NCBI GenBank assembly: GCA_963732655.1
Contig: CAVTAI010000005.1
Span: forward strand, 992,001 to 1,056,000
DNA length: 64,000 bases
Direction: 5' to 3'
Source: CAVTWS01 sp963732655
GTDB lineage: Bacteria; Actinomycetota; Acidimicrobiia; Acidimicrobiales; SHLQ01
Positions 1 through 6,844 of the stretch are shown piece after piece (the stretch's first letter is position 1; the number at the start of each line of letters is the position of its first letter). The notes below the pieces were generated by a model. It searched no databases. It was not told where the DNA came from and was given only the letters and a program-made list of their open reading frames with translations. Made by a program: the position numbers and the translations under genes.

Positions 1-1
1 C

Positions 2-1123
2 ACGGTCGCCATCAACGGCCTGCCCCAGAACGTCGTCGTGGCCGCCGGCCAGTCGGTCGTGATCACCGAGCCCATCACCGTCGGAAACTCGGTGCCGGTG
101 CTCGTCATCGCCGACCGGGTCACGGTCCTCCAGGAGGTTCTCGACACCAACTGCGTCGAGCAGCAGCCGATCCTCACCGCCATCGCCGCCATCGACTGCA
201 ACACCGGGTCCGCTGTCGTGACCATCGTCAACGACGGTGACCGCTCCGGCAGCGTGAACGTCACCTTGAACGGCGTCGTCAGCGTGGTCGAGGTCGACGC
301 TGGTGCGACCGTGAACTGGACCCGCCCCGTCACCCCGGGAACCGACGTGGCCCTGCGGGTGAGCTACCAGAACACGGTCCTGGTCTCGCTCGACCAATCC
401 GACGTGTGCCGGCCCGATGGGCCGATCCTCGCCGCGGACATCGTGCTCGACTGCGCCAATCTGTCCGTGGTGGTCACCCTCACCAACTCGGGCAACCAGG
501 CCGGTGACGCCACGGTGACCATCGGCGGCCAGGCCACGGTGGTCTCGGTGCCGGCCGAATCCCGGATCGTACGGACGACGCCCGTCTCCGAGGACAGCTC
601 CGTGACGGCCTCGGTCGCCGTCGCCGGGACGACCATCCGCTCCGTCATCCTGACCGCCGACTGCCGCCCGAATACCTCACCCTCGCCGCTCCCGACTGCG
701 TCCATCGTGCGCAGCTGCGACCGGACCGACGCCGCCATCCAGATCGGCAACGGCGGCACCGCCGACGCCACCTTCCAGATCATGGTCAACGGCGTCGCCC
801 GCACGGAGGTGTTGAGTGCGGGGCAGTTCCGGACCGTCTCGATCCCGCTGGTCGAGGACACCCGGTATGAGATCTCGGTCAGCTCGGGCAGCTCGAACAT
901 CCTCACCAGCTCGATCTTCGTGCACGACTGCGCCAACGTCCTGCAGCACACGACCGGACTGACGGTGCCCCCGTCGCCTACGTCAACGGGCTATCAGACG
1001 TACAACCTCGCGCACACCGGCGTCGATACGGCGACCCTCGTTGCCGCCGGCCTGGCCCTCGTCACCGCAGGTGGCCTGGCGCTCAGCGCCGCCGGCCTGC
1101 GCCGCCGTCGCTTGGCCCTCTGA
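2..1123 (+). CDS. sortase-anchored surface repeat protein, 3' part
   Basis: The open frame runs in from the left edge, so the start and signal peptide are outside the window. About 3.5 tandem beta-rich repeats of roughly 85 residues are visible. Each has a Cys near its beginning and a closing DC or VC pair, with the pattern 'valine-rich strand, N-x-G turn, short V-rich strands'. This resembles CARDB/DUF11-like adhesin stalks. The C-terminus is a wall-sorting signal: LAHTG encoded from 1007, a hydrophobic Ala/Leu/Val stretch, then RRRR and the stop. LAxTG is the substrate type of class E sortases of actinobacteria (family knowledge). No sortase gene lies in the window. The role (adhesion or surface-layer stalk) is inferred. 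The frameshifted SDR gene follows convergently 20 bp away. Confidence 0.8.
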   Translation, partial: TVAINGLPQNVVVAAGQSVVITEPITVGNSVPVLVIADRVTVLQEVLDTNCVEQQPILTAIAAIDCNTGSAVVTIVNDGDRSGSVNVTLNGVVSVVEVDAGATVNWTRPVTPGTDVALRVSYQNTVLVSLDQSDVCRPDGPILAADIVLDCANLSVVVTLTNSGNQAGDATVTIGGQATVVSVPAESRIVRTTPVSEDSSVTASVAVAGTTIRSVILTADCRPNTSPSPLPTASIVRSCDRTDAAIQIGNGGTADATFQIMVNGVARTEVLSAGQFRTVSIPLVEDTRYEISVSSGSSNILTSSIFVHDCANVLQHTTGLTVPPSPTSTGYQTYNLAHTGVDTATLVAAGLALVTAGGLALSAAGLRRRRLAL

Positions 1124-1143
1124 GGCTGGCTTCTCGAGACGGA

Positions 1144-1904
1144 TCACACGAGGCCGGGGCGCATCAGCGCCTCGGCCCCGCCGTCCACGTAGAGCACATG
1201 GCCGTGCACGAAGATGGCGTCTGGTCCGAGGAGGAAGCACACGGCCCCGGCGATCTCGTCGGCGGTGCCCTCGTAGGCGATACCGGTGGGCAGCATCTGC
1301 ACACCCGGCCCCATCGGTGAGGCCATGATCCGTTCCAGCATCGGCGTCGCCATGCGACCGGGCGCCACCGCGTTGAGGCGAACTCCCTGCGCCGCCCACG
1401 TCGGTGTCCGCTCACGGACCGCCAGCGCGAGGGCACGTTTCGTCGAGCTGTAGGCGGCGACGGAGTCGCACGTCGTGGCCCGAGCCGCGTCTTCGTCGCC
1501 CGCCTGGAGGAGGCTCACGAGTCCGTCGTCGCCGCCGGTGATGGCACCGATGCTCGAGATGGCCACCGCGGCCGGTTGCTGTCCCCGCGAGAGCGCAGGG
1601 AGCAGGGCGTCGAGGATGTGCAGGGCGCCGAACCAGTTGACGGACACGATGGCGGCCGGATCCGGTGACTCCGGGCCCGCGCGGCGCAGGACACGACGCC
1701 GTCGAGCGCCCCGCCGCTGCGGGCGAGCACGTCGTCGACCGCCGTGTCGCGCCCGGTCACCGAGCCCAAGTCGGCGATCACGTCCACGCCGTCGGCGGGG
1801 GAGACATCGATGCCGATCACCGCGCGGCCGGCCTCTCGCAGGCGTCTCCTGGTGGCTGCTCCCAAGCCGGAGGCGGAGCCGGTGACCACGATGGGGTTCG
1901 TCAT
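1144..1904 (-). pseudogene. short-chain dehydrogenase/reductase, frameshifted
   Basis: The first ~73 codons from ATG 1904 encode a Rossmann N-terminus with the cofactor motif TGSASGLG and an acidic residue after strand 2 (GIDVS). The rest of the SDR fold lies in another frame: the NWFGAL helix, SSIGAITGG, the catalytic YSSTK, VAPGRMATPM and a C-terminal VDGG. The frames join at about 1675-1690 after VVSCA, and a one-base loss there would explain it. The parts add up to about 253 residues, normal for a 3-alpha-HSD/carbonyl-reductase-like SDR. Everything else is intact, so this is either a very recent pseudogene or a sequencing error. A -10 hexamer 8 nt before the ATG supports the start. The substrate is unknown. 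Confidence 0.8.
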
Positions 1905-1912
1905 GGCCGGTC

Positions 1913-1918
1913 ACCGTA
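1913..1918 (-). promoter_or_regulatory. -10 element of SDR gene (leaderless type)
   Basis: TACGGT on the minus strand is followed by 8 nt and ATG 1904, so transcription would begin at or next to the start codon. No Shine-Dalgarno sequence is visible. Confidence 0.45.
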
Positions 1919-2192
1919 GCCGGGGCGCGGGCCCGGACATCGATGGCACTGGCGTTGGGCCGCTTGCGACAGACGCTCAAGTTTCGGGCGGAGGGTGTCG
2001 ATACCGATGGGACTGGTTCTGCCTCCCGTCCAGCGACGGCGCGAACCGATCGAGGTGCTGCGGGCGTATCACCGACACGACCACGAGGCCGGACCGATGC
2101 AGCAGCCACAGCGTGACAACCACGGTCATCACGTCCCCCCGGAGAGCCCCGCGCACCACGACGGGTTGGCGCGACTGGCCGCACGGGGACGA

Positions 2193-2933
2193 GTGAACGC
2201 ATCGTCCTCGTTCGGACGGAGCACCACTCCTCGAAGTCGCCCGGGCGTGAGCGCCGGCCGGTACGTGGCGACGGCGGTCAGTGCGTCGGGTTTCGTGGGT
2301 CTCGTCGCGGCCATGGGGGCGGCCCCTCCGAGCTGGAGCCAGGACGAGGCGTCGGAACCGATAGCGCTGACGTCGGTGACGACCTTGTCGCCCGCTCTCG
2401 ATGTCACGACCACACCGCCGCTTGGGTACGTGGACGAAGCGGCCGTGCCGGCGTCTCAGGCGCCGGCGCCGACGGACCCTTCGGGCACCACACCAGGTCC
2501 CGGACCGGTTGGCGTCCTCGGTCCGGCCGTGATCCGGCCGGGTGGCTTCGTCGTGGACGGGGGCATCGGCGACGGGCCCTTCGGCGAGGACGGCCTCGGG
2601 GCGCTTCCGCCAGCGAGCCCGGCGCCCGCCCGTCCCGCGACGACCACCGTCACTCCGGCATCGCCACCCTCGAGTGCTGGCGCCCCCGAGACCGGGGGAG
2701 GGTCCAACACTCAACCGGCCTCGACGGTGGTTCCCGAGTTCGAGGCTCCGGATCCGACCACACCCGCGGCCGAGACCCCCACAGCCGAGACCCCCGCGCC
2801 GCCGCCGGCGACAGCTCCACCGGCCACCGCGCCGCCGACGGTCGCGCCCCCGCCGACCGGCGCGCCGACCACTATCCCGCCGACCACGATCCCGCCGACC
2901 ACCCTGCCCGAATGCGTGGGGAGCTCGTGCTGA
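2193..2933 (+). CDS. Pro/Thr-rich membrane-anchored or exported protein
   Basis: I do not recognise a family. From GTG 2193 the protein has a basic N-terminus (SFGRSTTPRSRPG), one hydrophobic segment at about residues 28-45 and then an extracytoplasmic region of low complexity. That region is Gly/Asp-rich first (GGIGDGPFGEDG), then a Pro/Thr/Ala tail with TTIPPTTIPPTTLP, ending in Cys-Val-Gly-Ser-Ser-Cys. The frame is open back to GTG 1995, but that part is His/Pro-rich and does not look coding. The 3' end overlaps apbE by 22 bp, so the two are probably cotranscribed. No D-x-x-S/T-G-A-T flavinylation motif for ApbE was found. It could be a periplasmic partner of the redox genes downstream; this is inference. 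Confidence 0.5.
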   Translation: MNASSSFGRSTTPRSRPGVSAGRYVATAVSASGFVGLVAAMGAAPPSWSQDEASEPIALTSVTTLSPALDVTTTPPLGYVDEAAVPASQAPAPTDPSGTTPGPGPVGVLGPAVIRPGGFVVDGGIGDGPFGEDGLGALPPASPAPARPATTTVTPASPPSSAGAPETGGGSNTQPASTVVPEFEAPDPTTPAAETPTAETPAPPPATAPPATAPPTVAPPPTGAPTTIPPTTIPPTTLPECVGSSC

Positions 2934-3886
2934 CCTCGAACGCCCGGTGGGCGTCGCGCCGGTTTCGCGCCATGGGGACGGCCGCGGAGATGCTCGTTTT
3001 GGGGAGCGAACCCGACGCAGCGATCGACTGGGCAGTCGAGGAGGTCGAGCGCTTGGAGGCCTGCTGGACCAGGTTCCGGCCCGAGAGCGAGTTGTGTCGT
3101 CTCAATGACGCGTCCGGAATCGGGTCGGTGGCCGTCTCGGCGACGATGTTCCTCGCGCTGTCGGTGGCGCGTGAGATGCACGAAACGACGGGAGGTCGGT
3201 TCGATCCGACGATCCTCCCGGACCTGGAGGCGCTCGGGTACGACCGTACGTTCAGCGAGCTTCCGACTGCTGGCCAGCGTCGACACGCCGCGCCGAGGGC
3301 AACGCGGTCGAGGCGGAGTCAAGCTCTCCGCTTCGGTGACGTGCTCCTCGATCCGGTCGCCAGCACCGTCGCGCTCCCGTTCGGGGTCGGCCTCGATCTC
3401 GGAGGGATCGGCAAAGGGCTGGCCGCCGATCTCGTCGTGGACGCAGTGCAGCGCCGAGGTGCCGAGGCGGTCTGCCTGTCGCTCGGAGGTGACATCGCGG
3501 TACGGGGCCCGGGACCGGGTGCCGACGCGTCCTGGCCGATCACAGTGCGGGACTCGTGGAGTGGTCAGGTGGTGGTCGAGTTCCCGCTCGTCGACGAGGC
3601 GATCGTGCAGTCGACCACGGCCTTGCGGCGCTGGATTCACGACGGGTGGATGGTGCACCACATCGTCGACCCGAGCTCGGGTGAGTGTGCCGACACGGAT
3701 GTCGTGACGGCGATCGTCACCGGGCCATCGGCCGCCCGGGCTGAATGTTCGGCCAAGGCGGCGATCGTGGCGGGACGCGCCGAAGGTCTGGCGCTGATCA
3801 TCGACGCCGGGCTCGATGGTTGGTTGGTCGGTCCGACGGGAGTCGTCACGGGCACACCGCTGGTCGACGCGGAGGCAGTCGCGTGA
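2912..3886 (+). CDS. apbE: FAD:protein FMN transferase (ApbE family)
   Basis: ApbE enzymes attach FMN covalently to Thr/Ser of extracytoplasmic redox proteins using FAD and Mg2+. Family motifs appear in order: FRAMGT at residues 18-23, WTRFRPESEL at about 52-61, TTGGRFDPTI, the FAD/Mg-binding LDLGGIGKGLAAD at about 160-172, CLSLGGDIAVRG, and HHIVDPSSG near residue 250. At 324 residues it is of normal length. No lipobox or clear signal peptide is visible, so it is either cytoplasmic or its start is misplaced. It overlaps the upstream exported-protein gene and lies 25 bp before a ferric-reductase-like gene. This suggests a flavin/heme electron-transfer unit, although the flavinylated substrate is not evident here. 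Confidence 0.88.
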   Translation: MRGELVLTSNARWASRRFRAMGTAAEMLVLGSEPDAAIDWAVEEVERLEACWTRFRPESELCRLNDASGIGSVAVSATMFLALSVAREMHETTGGRFDPTILPDLEALGYDRTFSELPTAGQRRHAAPRATRSRRSQALRFGDVLLDPVASTVALPFGVGLDLGGIGKGLAADLVVDAVQRRGAEAVCLSLGGDIAVRGPGPGADASWPITVRDSWSGQVVVEFPLVDEAIVQSTTALRRWIHDGWMVHHIVDPSSGECADTDVVTAIVTGPSAARAECSAKAAIVAGRAEGLALIIDAGLDGWLVGPTGVVTGTPLVDAEAVA

Positions 3887-3911
3887 TGAACGAGAAGCGG
3901 ACGGTGACGTG

Positions 3912-4514
3912 GTGAGCGGGGCCGCGGTCGTCGTCGCCGCCGACCCGAAGCTGACGTGGTACGTCGCGCGCGCCGGTGGCCTCGTGGCCTGGGCCACCTG
4001 TTCGGCGAGCATCCTCTGGGGCCTCGCGATGGCCTCCGCAGCGGTGCGGCGGAATCGATCGTCGCGGCTGCTCGGTCTGCATCGGTACCTCGGGACGCTC
4101 ACCGTGATCTTCACGCTGATCCACCTGGTGGCGCTCTGGCTCGACGACTTCGTGGCGTTCGGGTTGGTCGAGATGGCGGTGCCGATGGCGTCGTCGTGGC
4201 GACCGGGGGCGGTGGCGTGGGGAGTCGTCGCCATGTACCTCCTGGCGGCCGTGATGCTCACCTCGTGGGCGATGCGGTGGCTGCCGCGGCGGGCGTGGCG
4301 GATCGTGCACCTGGCGTCCTACGCATTGTTCGCCACGGCGACGGTCCACGGATACCAGGCCGGGACCGATCGGGTGAACCGCCTGGTCGTTGCCGTCGGG
4401 GCCGTGGTCTGCGCGGGGATCGTTCTCGCGTCGGGCGCCCGGGTAGTGAGCATGGGTCGGGGGCGGCGGGCGCCTCGTCACCGCAGCGAGGTACCGGGCA
4501 TGCTGGCGCAGTAG
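3912..4514 (+). CDS. ferric-reductase-like transmembrane heme protein
   Basis: A 200-residue integral membrane protein with five or six hydrophobic segments. Four histidines lie in helix-like positions, H57/H71 and H133/H146. These two pairs, about 13-14 residues apart, are the arrangement expected for bis-His b-heme ligation in the ferric-reductase-like/YedZ fold. There is no FAD/NAD-binding domain, so electrons must come from a partner. GTG 3912 was chosen (GTG 3909 is equally possible) because upstream codons overlap apbE out of frame. The next gene, 30 bp on, encodes a MhuD-type heme-degrading enzyme. A role in membrane electron transfer linked to heme or iron is inferred. Confidence 0.75.
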   Translation: MSGAAVVVAADPKLTWYVARAGGLVAWATCSASILWGLAMASAAVRRNRSSRLLGLHRYLGTLTVIFTLIHLVALWLDDFVAFGLVEMAVPMASSWRPGAVAWGVVAMYLLAAVMLTSWAMRWLPRRAWRIVHLASYALFATATVHGYQAGTDRVNRLVVAVGAVVCAGIVLASGARVVSMGRGRRAPRHRSEVPGMLAQ

Positions 4515-4544
4515 CGGTCGTGCCATGCGCGCAGAGGAGTCGAT

Positions 4545-4922
4545 ATGTCCGTCGTGAAGATCAACGCCATCGAGGTGCCCGAGGGCATGGGCCCGGAGCT
4601 GGAGAAGAGGTTCGCCGCGAGGGCCCGCATCGTGGAGTCGATGGACGGCTTCGAGGGATTCGAGTTGCTCCGACCCGTCGCTGGTGAGACGAGATACTTC
4701 GTGTACACCCGCTGGGCCGACGAGGCGTCGTTCCAGGCGTGGATCGGCAGCGAAGGCTTCCGTCACGGACACGCCGGCGGTGGAGCGCAGGCGGCGGGAG
4801 CCGGTGGGCCCGCGGGGGCCGCACATTCCGAGGCCAGCCCTGCGGGCCAGCGGCCGGTTGGAGCTGGTGCGACCCTGCTCGAGTTCGACGTCGTGGAGCT
4901 GGCGGCGCCGCCTCAGGATTGA
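4545..4922 (+). CDS. mhuD: heme-degrading monooxygenase, MhuD-like (ABM fold)
   Basis: The N-terminus VVKINAIEVP, the GPELEKRF helix and LLRPV-GE-RYFV closely follow mycobacterial MhuD (from memory), an antibiotic-biosynthesis-monooxygenase-fold enzyme that opens heme to mycobilin and iron. Residues matching its heme-site set are present: N7, R22-F23, W66, and His74 or His76 at the place of the proximal ligand H75. Unlike MhuD (about 105 residues), this protein has 125 because an Ala/Gly-rich stretch (about residues 77-100) is inserted between the His helix and the last strand (GATLLEFDVVEL). An AGAGGAG-like purine stretch (AGAGGAG at about 4533) precedes ATG 4545. The context with a heme membrane protein and ApbE supports a heme/iron function. 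Confidence 0.85.
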   Translation: MSVVKINAIEVPEGMGPELEKRFAARARIVESMDGFEGFELLRPVAGETRYFVYTRWADEASFQAWIGSEGFRHGHAGGGAQAAGAGGPAGAAHSEASPAGQRPVGAGATLLEFDVVELAAPPQD

Positions 4923-5024
4923 CCCACCCGGTCTTCGGCGACGGTTCTCCTGTTCGCGGCGGGTTTCGCCGGCCACTGTTTCACGTTGTTTCGGTTTTCC
5001 ACAATATATCCCCAGGTTCATGGG

Positions 5025-5053
5025 TTGAACATACGTTCGCACGTGGGTAGTGT
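5025..5053 (+). promoter_or_regulatory. SOS-regulated promoter with LexA box
   Basis: TTGAAC (5025-5030), 17 bp, TAGTGT (5048-5053), 7 nt, ATG 5061. This is a near-consensus sigma-A promoter giving a leaderless mRNA. Across the -35 and spacer lies GAAC-ATAC-GTTC (5027-5038), which fits the Gram-positive/mycobacterial LexA consensus GAAC-N4-GTTC. LexA bound there would block polymerase. Confidence 0.75.
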
Positions 5054-5060
5054 GAAACAC

Positions 5061-6515
5061 ATGTTCGATCCTGTTGGTGCGGTGCGTGACCGCACAACGT
5101 TTGAGCCGGTGGGGGCGGCGGTCGGGGCGCGTCGTGAGGCGTTGGCGGCGGCGCAGGGGCTTCGGTCGTGGGTGGATGCTGTGGAGGCCCGCTGGTTGGG
5201 GGTGTGGGGCGCCGGGGGTTCGGGTCGGGTGTCGTCGGTGCCGGCGTTGGCGTCTGAGGTTCGCGATTCGACGGGGGTGTCGGCTCGCGAAGCGCGCCGC
5301 CGCGTCAATGCCGGGGTCGGGTCGGGGGCGTTTCCAGCGGTGGTGGAGGCGTTGGGGGAGTCGACAGTGACGCGTGAGCATCTCGAAGCGTTCACGACCG
5401 CGACCGCGAATCATCCCGGCGCCGCGGCGGCGTTGGCAGCGGCGCAGACCGAGTTGCTGGCGCATGCCGCTTCGGAGCCAGCAGATGAGTTCTCGCGACG
5501 CGTCGAGCGGTTCGCTCGAAGCGCTGACGCGGTCGGGGCGGAGGATCGGGACGCGAAACGTCACGCCCGGCGGCACGTGAAACGCTTCGAGGACCCGGAG
5601 ACGTCGATGTCGATCGTGCGGGCCGAGCTGGTCCCGGTCGCCGCCGATGAGTTCTGGGCCGCGCTGTGCCACATCGCCCGACGCCTGTGGCGCATCCACC
5701 ACCCCACCCCCACCAGCACCAGCGGCGCCGGCGGTGATGACGCACCCGACGATGACGCACCCGACGATGTGGCTCTGTCGACGTCGCACCGGTACCGCCA
5801 GTTGTTGGCCGACGCACTGGTGGAGATGGCCCGCCTCTCGATCAACGGCACCGGCACTGGTTCAGGTGGGACTGCGGGTGTGGGGAGCGCGGTGACGTCA
5901 CCCAACGCGACGGTCGTCGTCTTGATCGATCACGACACCTTGGTCGCCGGGGTGCACGGCGCGACGGTGGCGGAGAACGGGGCGGGGGATCCGGTGCCGT
6001 TCGAAACGATCCGGCGTCTGGCCTGTGAAGCCGGGATCATCCCGGCCGTGTTGTCCGGCACGGGCGCGGTGCTGGATCTGGGGCACCGGTCGCGTTACGC
6101 CACCCCCGCGCAGCGGTTGGCGTTGGGTGTCACGTGGGCGACGTGTGCCTACCCGGGGTGCGCGACCCCGGCCGCGTTCACGCACGCCCATCACATCTGG
6201 CCGGCCGAACACGGCGGACCGACCGATCTCGACAACCTCGTGCCCCTGTGCACGATCCACCACCATCTGGTCCACGAAGGCCACGTCACGGTGAGTCAGC
6301 CCGAACGAGGACACGTCATCTTCACCACCCCCGCCGGGATCGTGCACCACGCCTACGCCGTCAACCCCCTCCACCGCAACCACGGTCCCGGCCGCAGAAG
6401 CGGCGGAGGAGCTGGACGCGGCGGCGGCGATGCCGGCGCTCGGGCCAGACCCGGCGAACACGCCCGACCAGGCGGTGCGGGCGACCGCAGCCCACCCCAC
6501 ACCCGAGCCGCCTGA
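5061..6515 (+). CDS. DUF222 (13E12-type) HNH endonuclease
   Basis: 484 residues. The helical N-terminal region (about 10-290), with ALAAAQGLRSWVDAVEARW and STGVSAREARRRV, is of the DUF222 type found in the 13E12 family. An Ala/Asp-rich spacer (DDAPDDDAPDD) follows. The HNH nuclease at about residues 360-410 has CAYPGC, then HAHHIWPAEHGG, the N-L-V-P-LC segment and the final HHH. The C-terminal 50 residues are Gly/Arg-rich and probably disordered. The start at ATG 5061 is fixed by the promoter 7 nt upstream; earlier in-frame codons lie in AT-rich promoter DNA. In M. tuberculosis some 13E12 proteins are SOS-induced (known), and the LexA box here predicts the same. The function of these nucleases is not established. 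The stop codon lies in the first unit of a hairpin repeat array. Confidence 0.85.
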   Translation: MFDPVGAVRDRTTFEPVGAAVGARREALAAAQGLRSWVDAVEARWLGVWGAGGSGRVSSVPALASEVRDSTGVSAREARRRVNAGVGSGAFPAVVEALGESTVTREHLEAFTTATANHPGAAAALAAAQTELLAHAASEPADEFSRRVERFARSADAVGAEDRDAKRHARRHVKRFEDPETSMSIVRAELVPVAADEFWAALCHIARRLWRIHHPTPTSTSGAGGDDAPDDDAPDDVALSTSHRYRQLLADALVEMARLSINGTGTGSGGTAGVGSAVTSPNATVVVLIDHDTLVAGVHGATVAENGAGDPVPFETIRRLACEAGIIPAVLSGTGAVLDLGHRSRYATPAQRLALGVTWATCAYPGCATPAAFTHAHHIWPAEHGGPTDLDNLVPLCTIHHHLVHEGHVTVSQPERGHVIFTTPAGIVHHAYAVNPLHRNHGPGRRSGGGAGRGGGDAGARARPGEHARPGGAGDRSPPHTRAA

Positions 6516-6608
6516 CCGGCGGCGACACACCCGTGCCGCCTGACCGGCGGCGACACACCCGTGCCGCCTGACCGGCGGCGACACACCCGTGCCGCCTGAC
6601 CGGCGGCG
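6507..6608. repeat. 28-bp tandem repeat of hairpins, 3.6 copies
   Basis: Copies begin at 6507, 6535 and 6563, with a partial copy at 6591. Each contains GCCGCC-TGACC-GGCGGC, a 6-bp stem with a 5-nt loop, plus an ACACACCCGT spacer. The loop of the first copy contains the TGA stop of the HNH gene. It could act as a serial terminator or RNA-stabilising element. There are no unique spacers, so it is not CRISPR. Confidence 0.85.
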
Positions 6609-6669
6609 GCGATCACGGATAGCCGAGATGGCAGGGCGTCGCACAGACGATCGCTGCGGCATCGATGAG

Positions 6670-6741
6670 AGCGGGTGACGGGAATCGAACCCGCATAATC
6701 TGCTTGGAAGGCAGGAGCTCTAGCCATTGAGCTACACCCGC
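6670..6741 (-). tRNA. tRNA-Gly (UCC)
   Basis: The minus strand folds into a cloverleaf: acceptor GCGGGTG/CACCCGC, D stem GCTC/GAGC, anticodon loop CTTCCAA with anticodon TCC, and T arm with GGTTCGATTCC. Discriminator base 73 is U, as usual for bacterial tRNA-Gly. No CCA is encoded. The anticodon stem has one weak outer pair (C27-A43). Confidence 0.95.
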
Positions 6742-6753
6742 GGGCAGTGGTGC

Positions 6754-6759
6754 AGCGTA
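6754..6759 (-). promoter_or_regulatory. -10 element of tRNA-Gly
   Basis: TACGCT on the minus strand lies 12 nt upstream of the mature tRNA 5' end, giving a leader of about 5 nt. Confidence 0.4.
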
Positions 6760-6828
6760 GCGCCGCGCCGGGCGGGTTCGATTCCACACCGACCCAGCCC
6801 GCCTCGGAGGAGGCGACGGGCCGACCGA

Positions 6829-6834
6829 TAGACT
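6829..6834 (+). promoter_or_regulatory. -10 element of tig
   Basis: TAGACT is followed by 10 nt and ATG 6845. A 0-4 nt leader is expected and no ribosome-binding site is visible. Confidence 0.45.
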
Positions 6835-6844
6835 CCGTGACCGT

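Noticed and set aside
1995..2192. 5' extension of the Pro/Thr-rich gene to GTG 1995
   Set aside because: His/Arg/Pro-rich, no ribosome-binding site, and would precede a membrane segment by over 90 residues; GTG 2193 is preferred.
2711..5789. Minus-strand open frames of 516 and 647 codons opposite apbE, the heme protein, mhuD and the HNH gene
   Set aside because: Arg/His/Pro-rich shadow translations; the plus strand has motif-supported genes.
6507..6608. Possible CRISPR array
   Set aside because: Units are directly adjacent with no unique spacers, and no cas genes are nearby.
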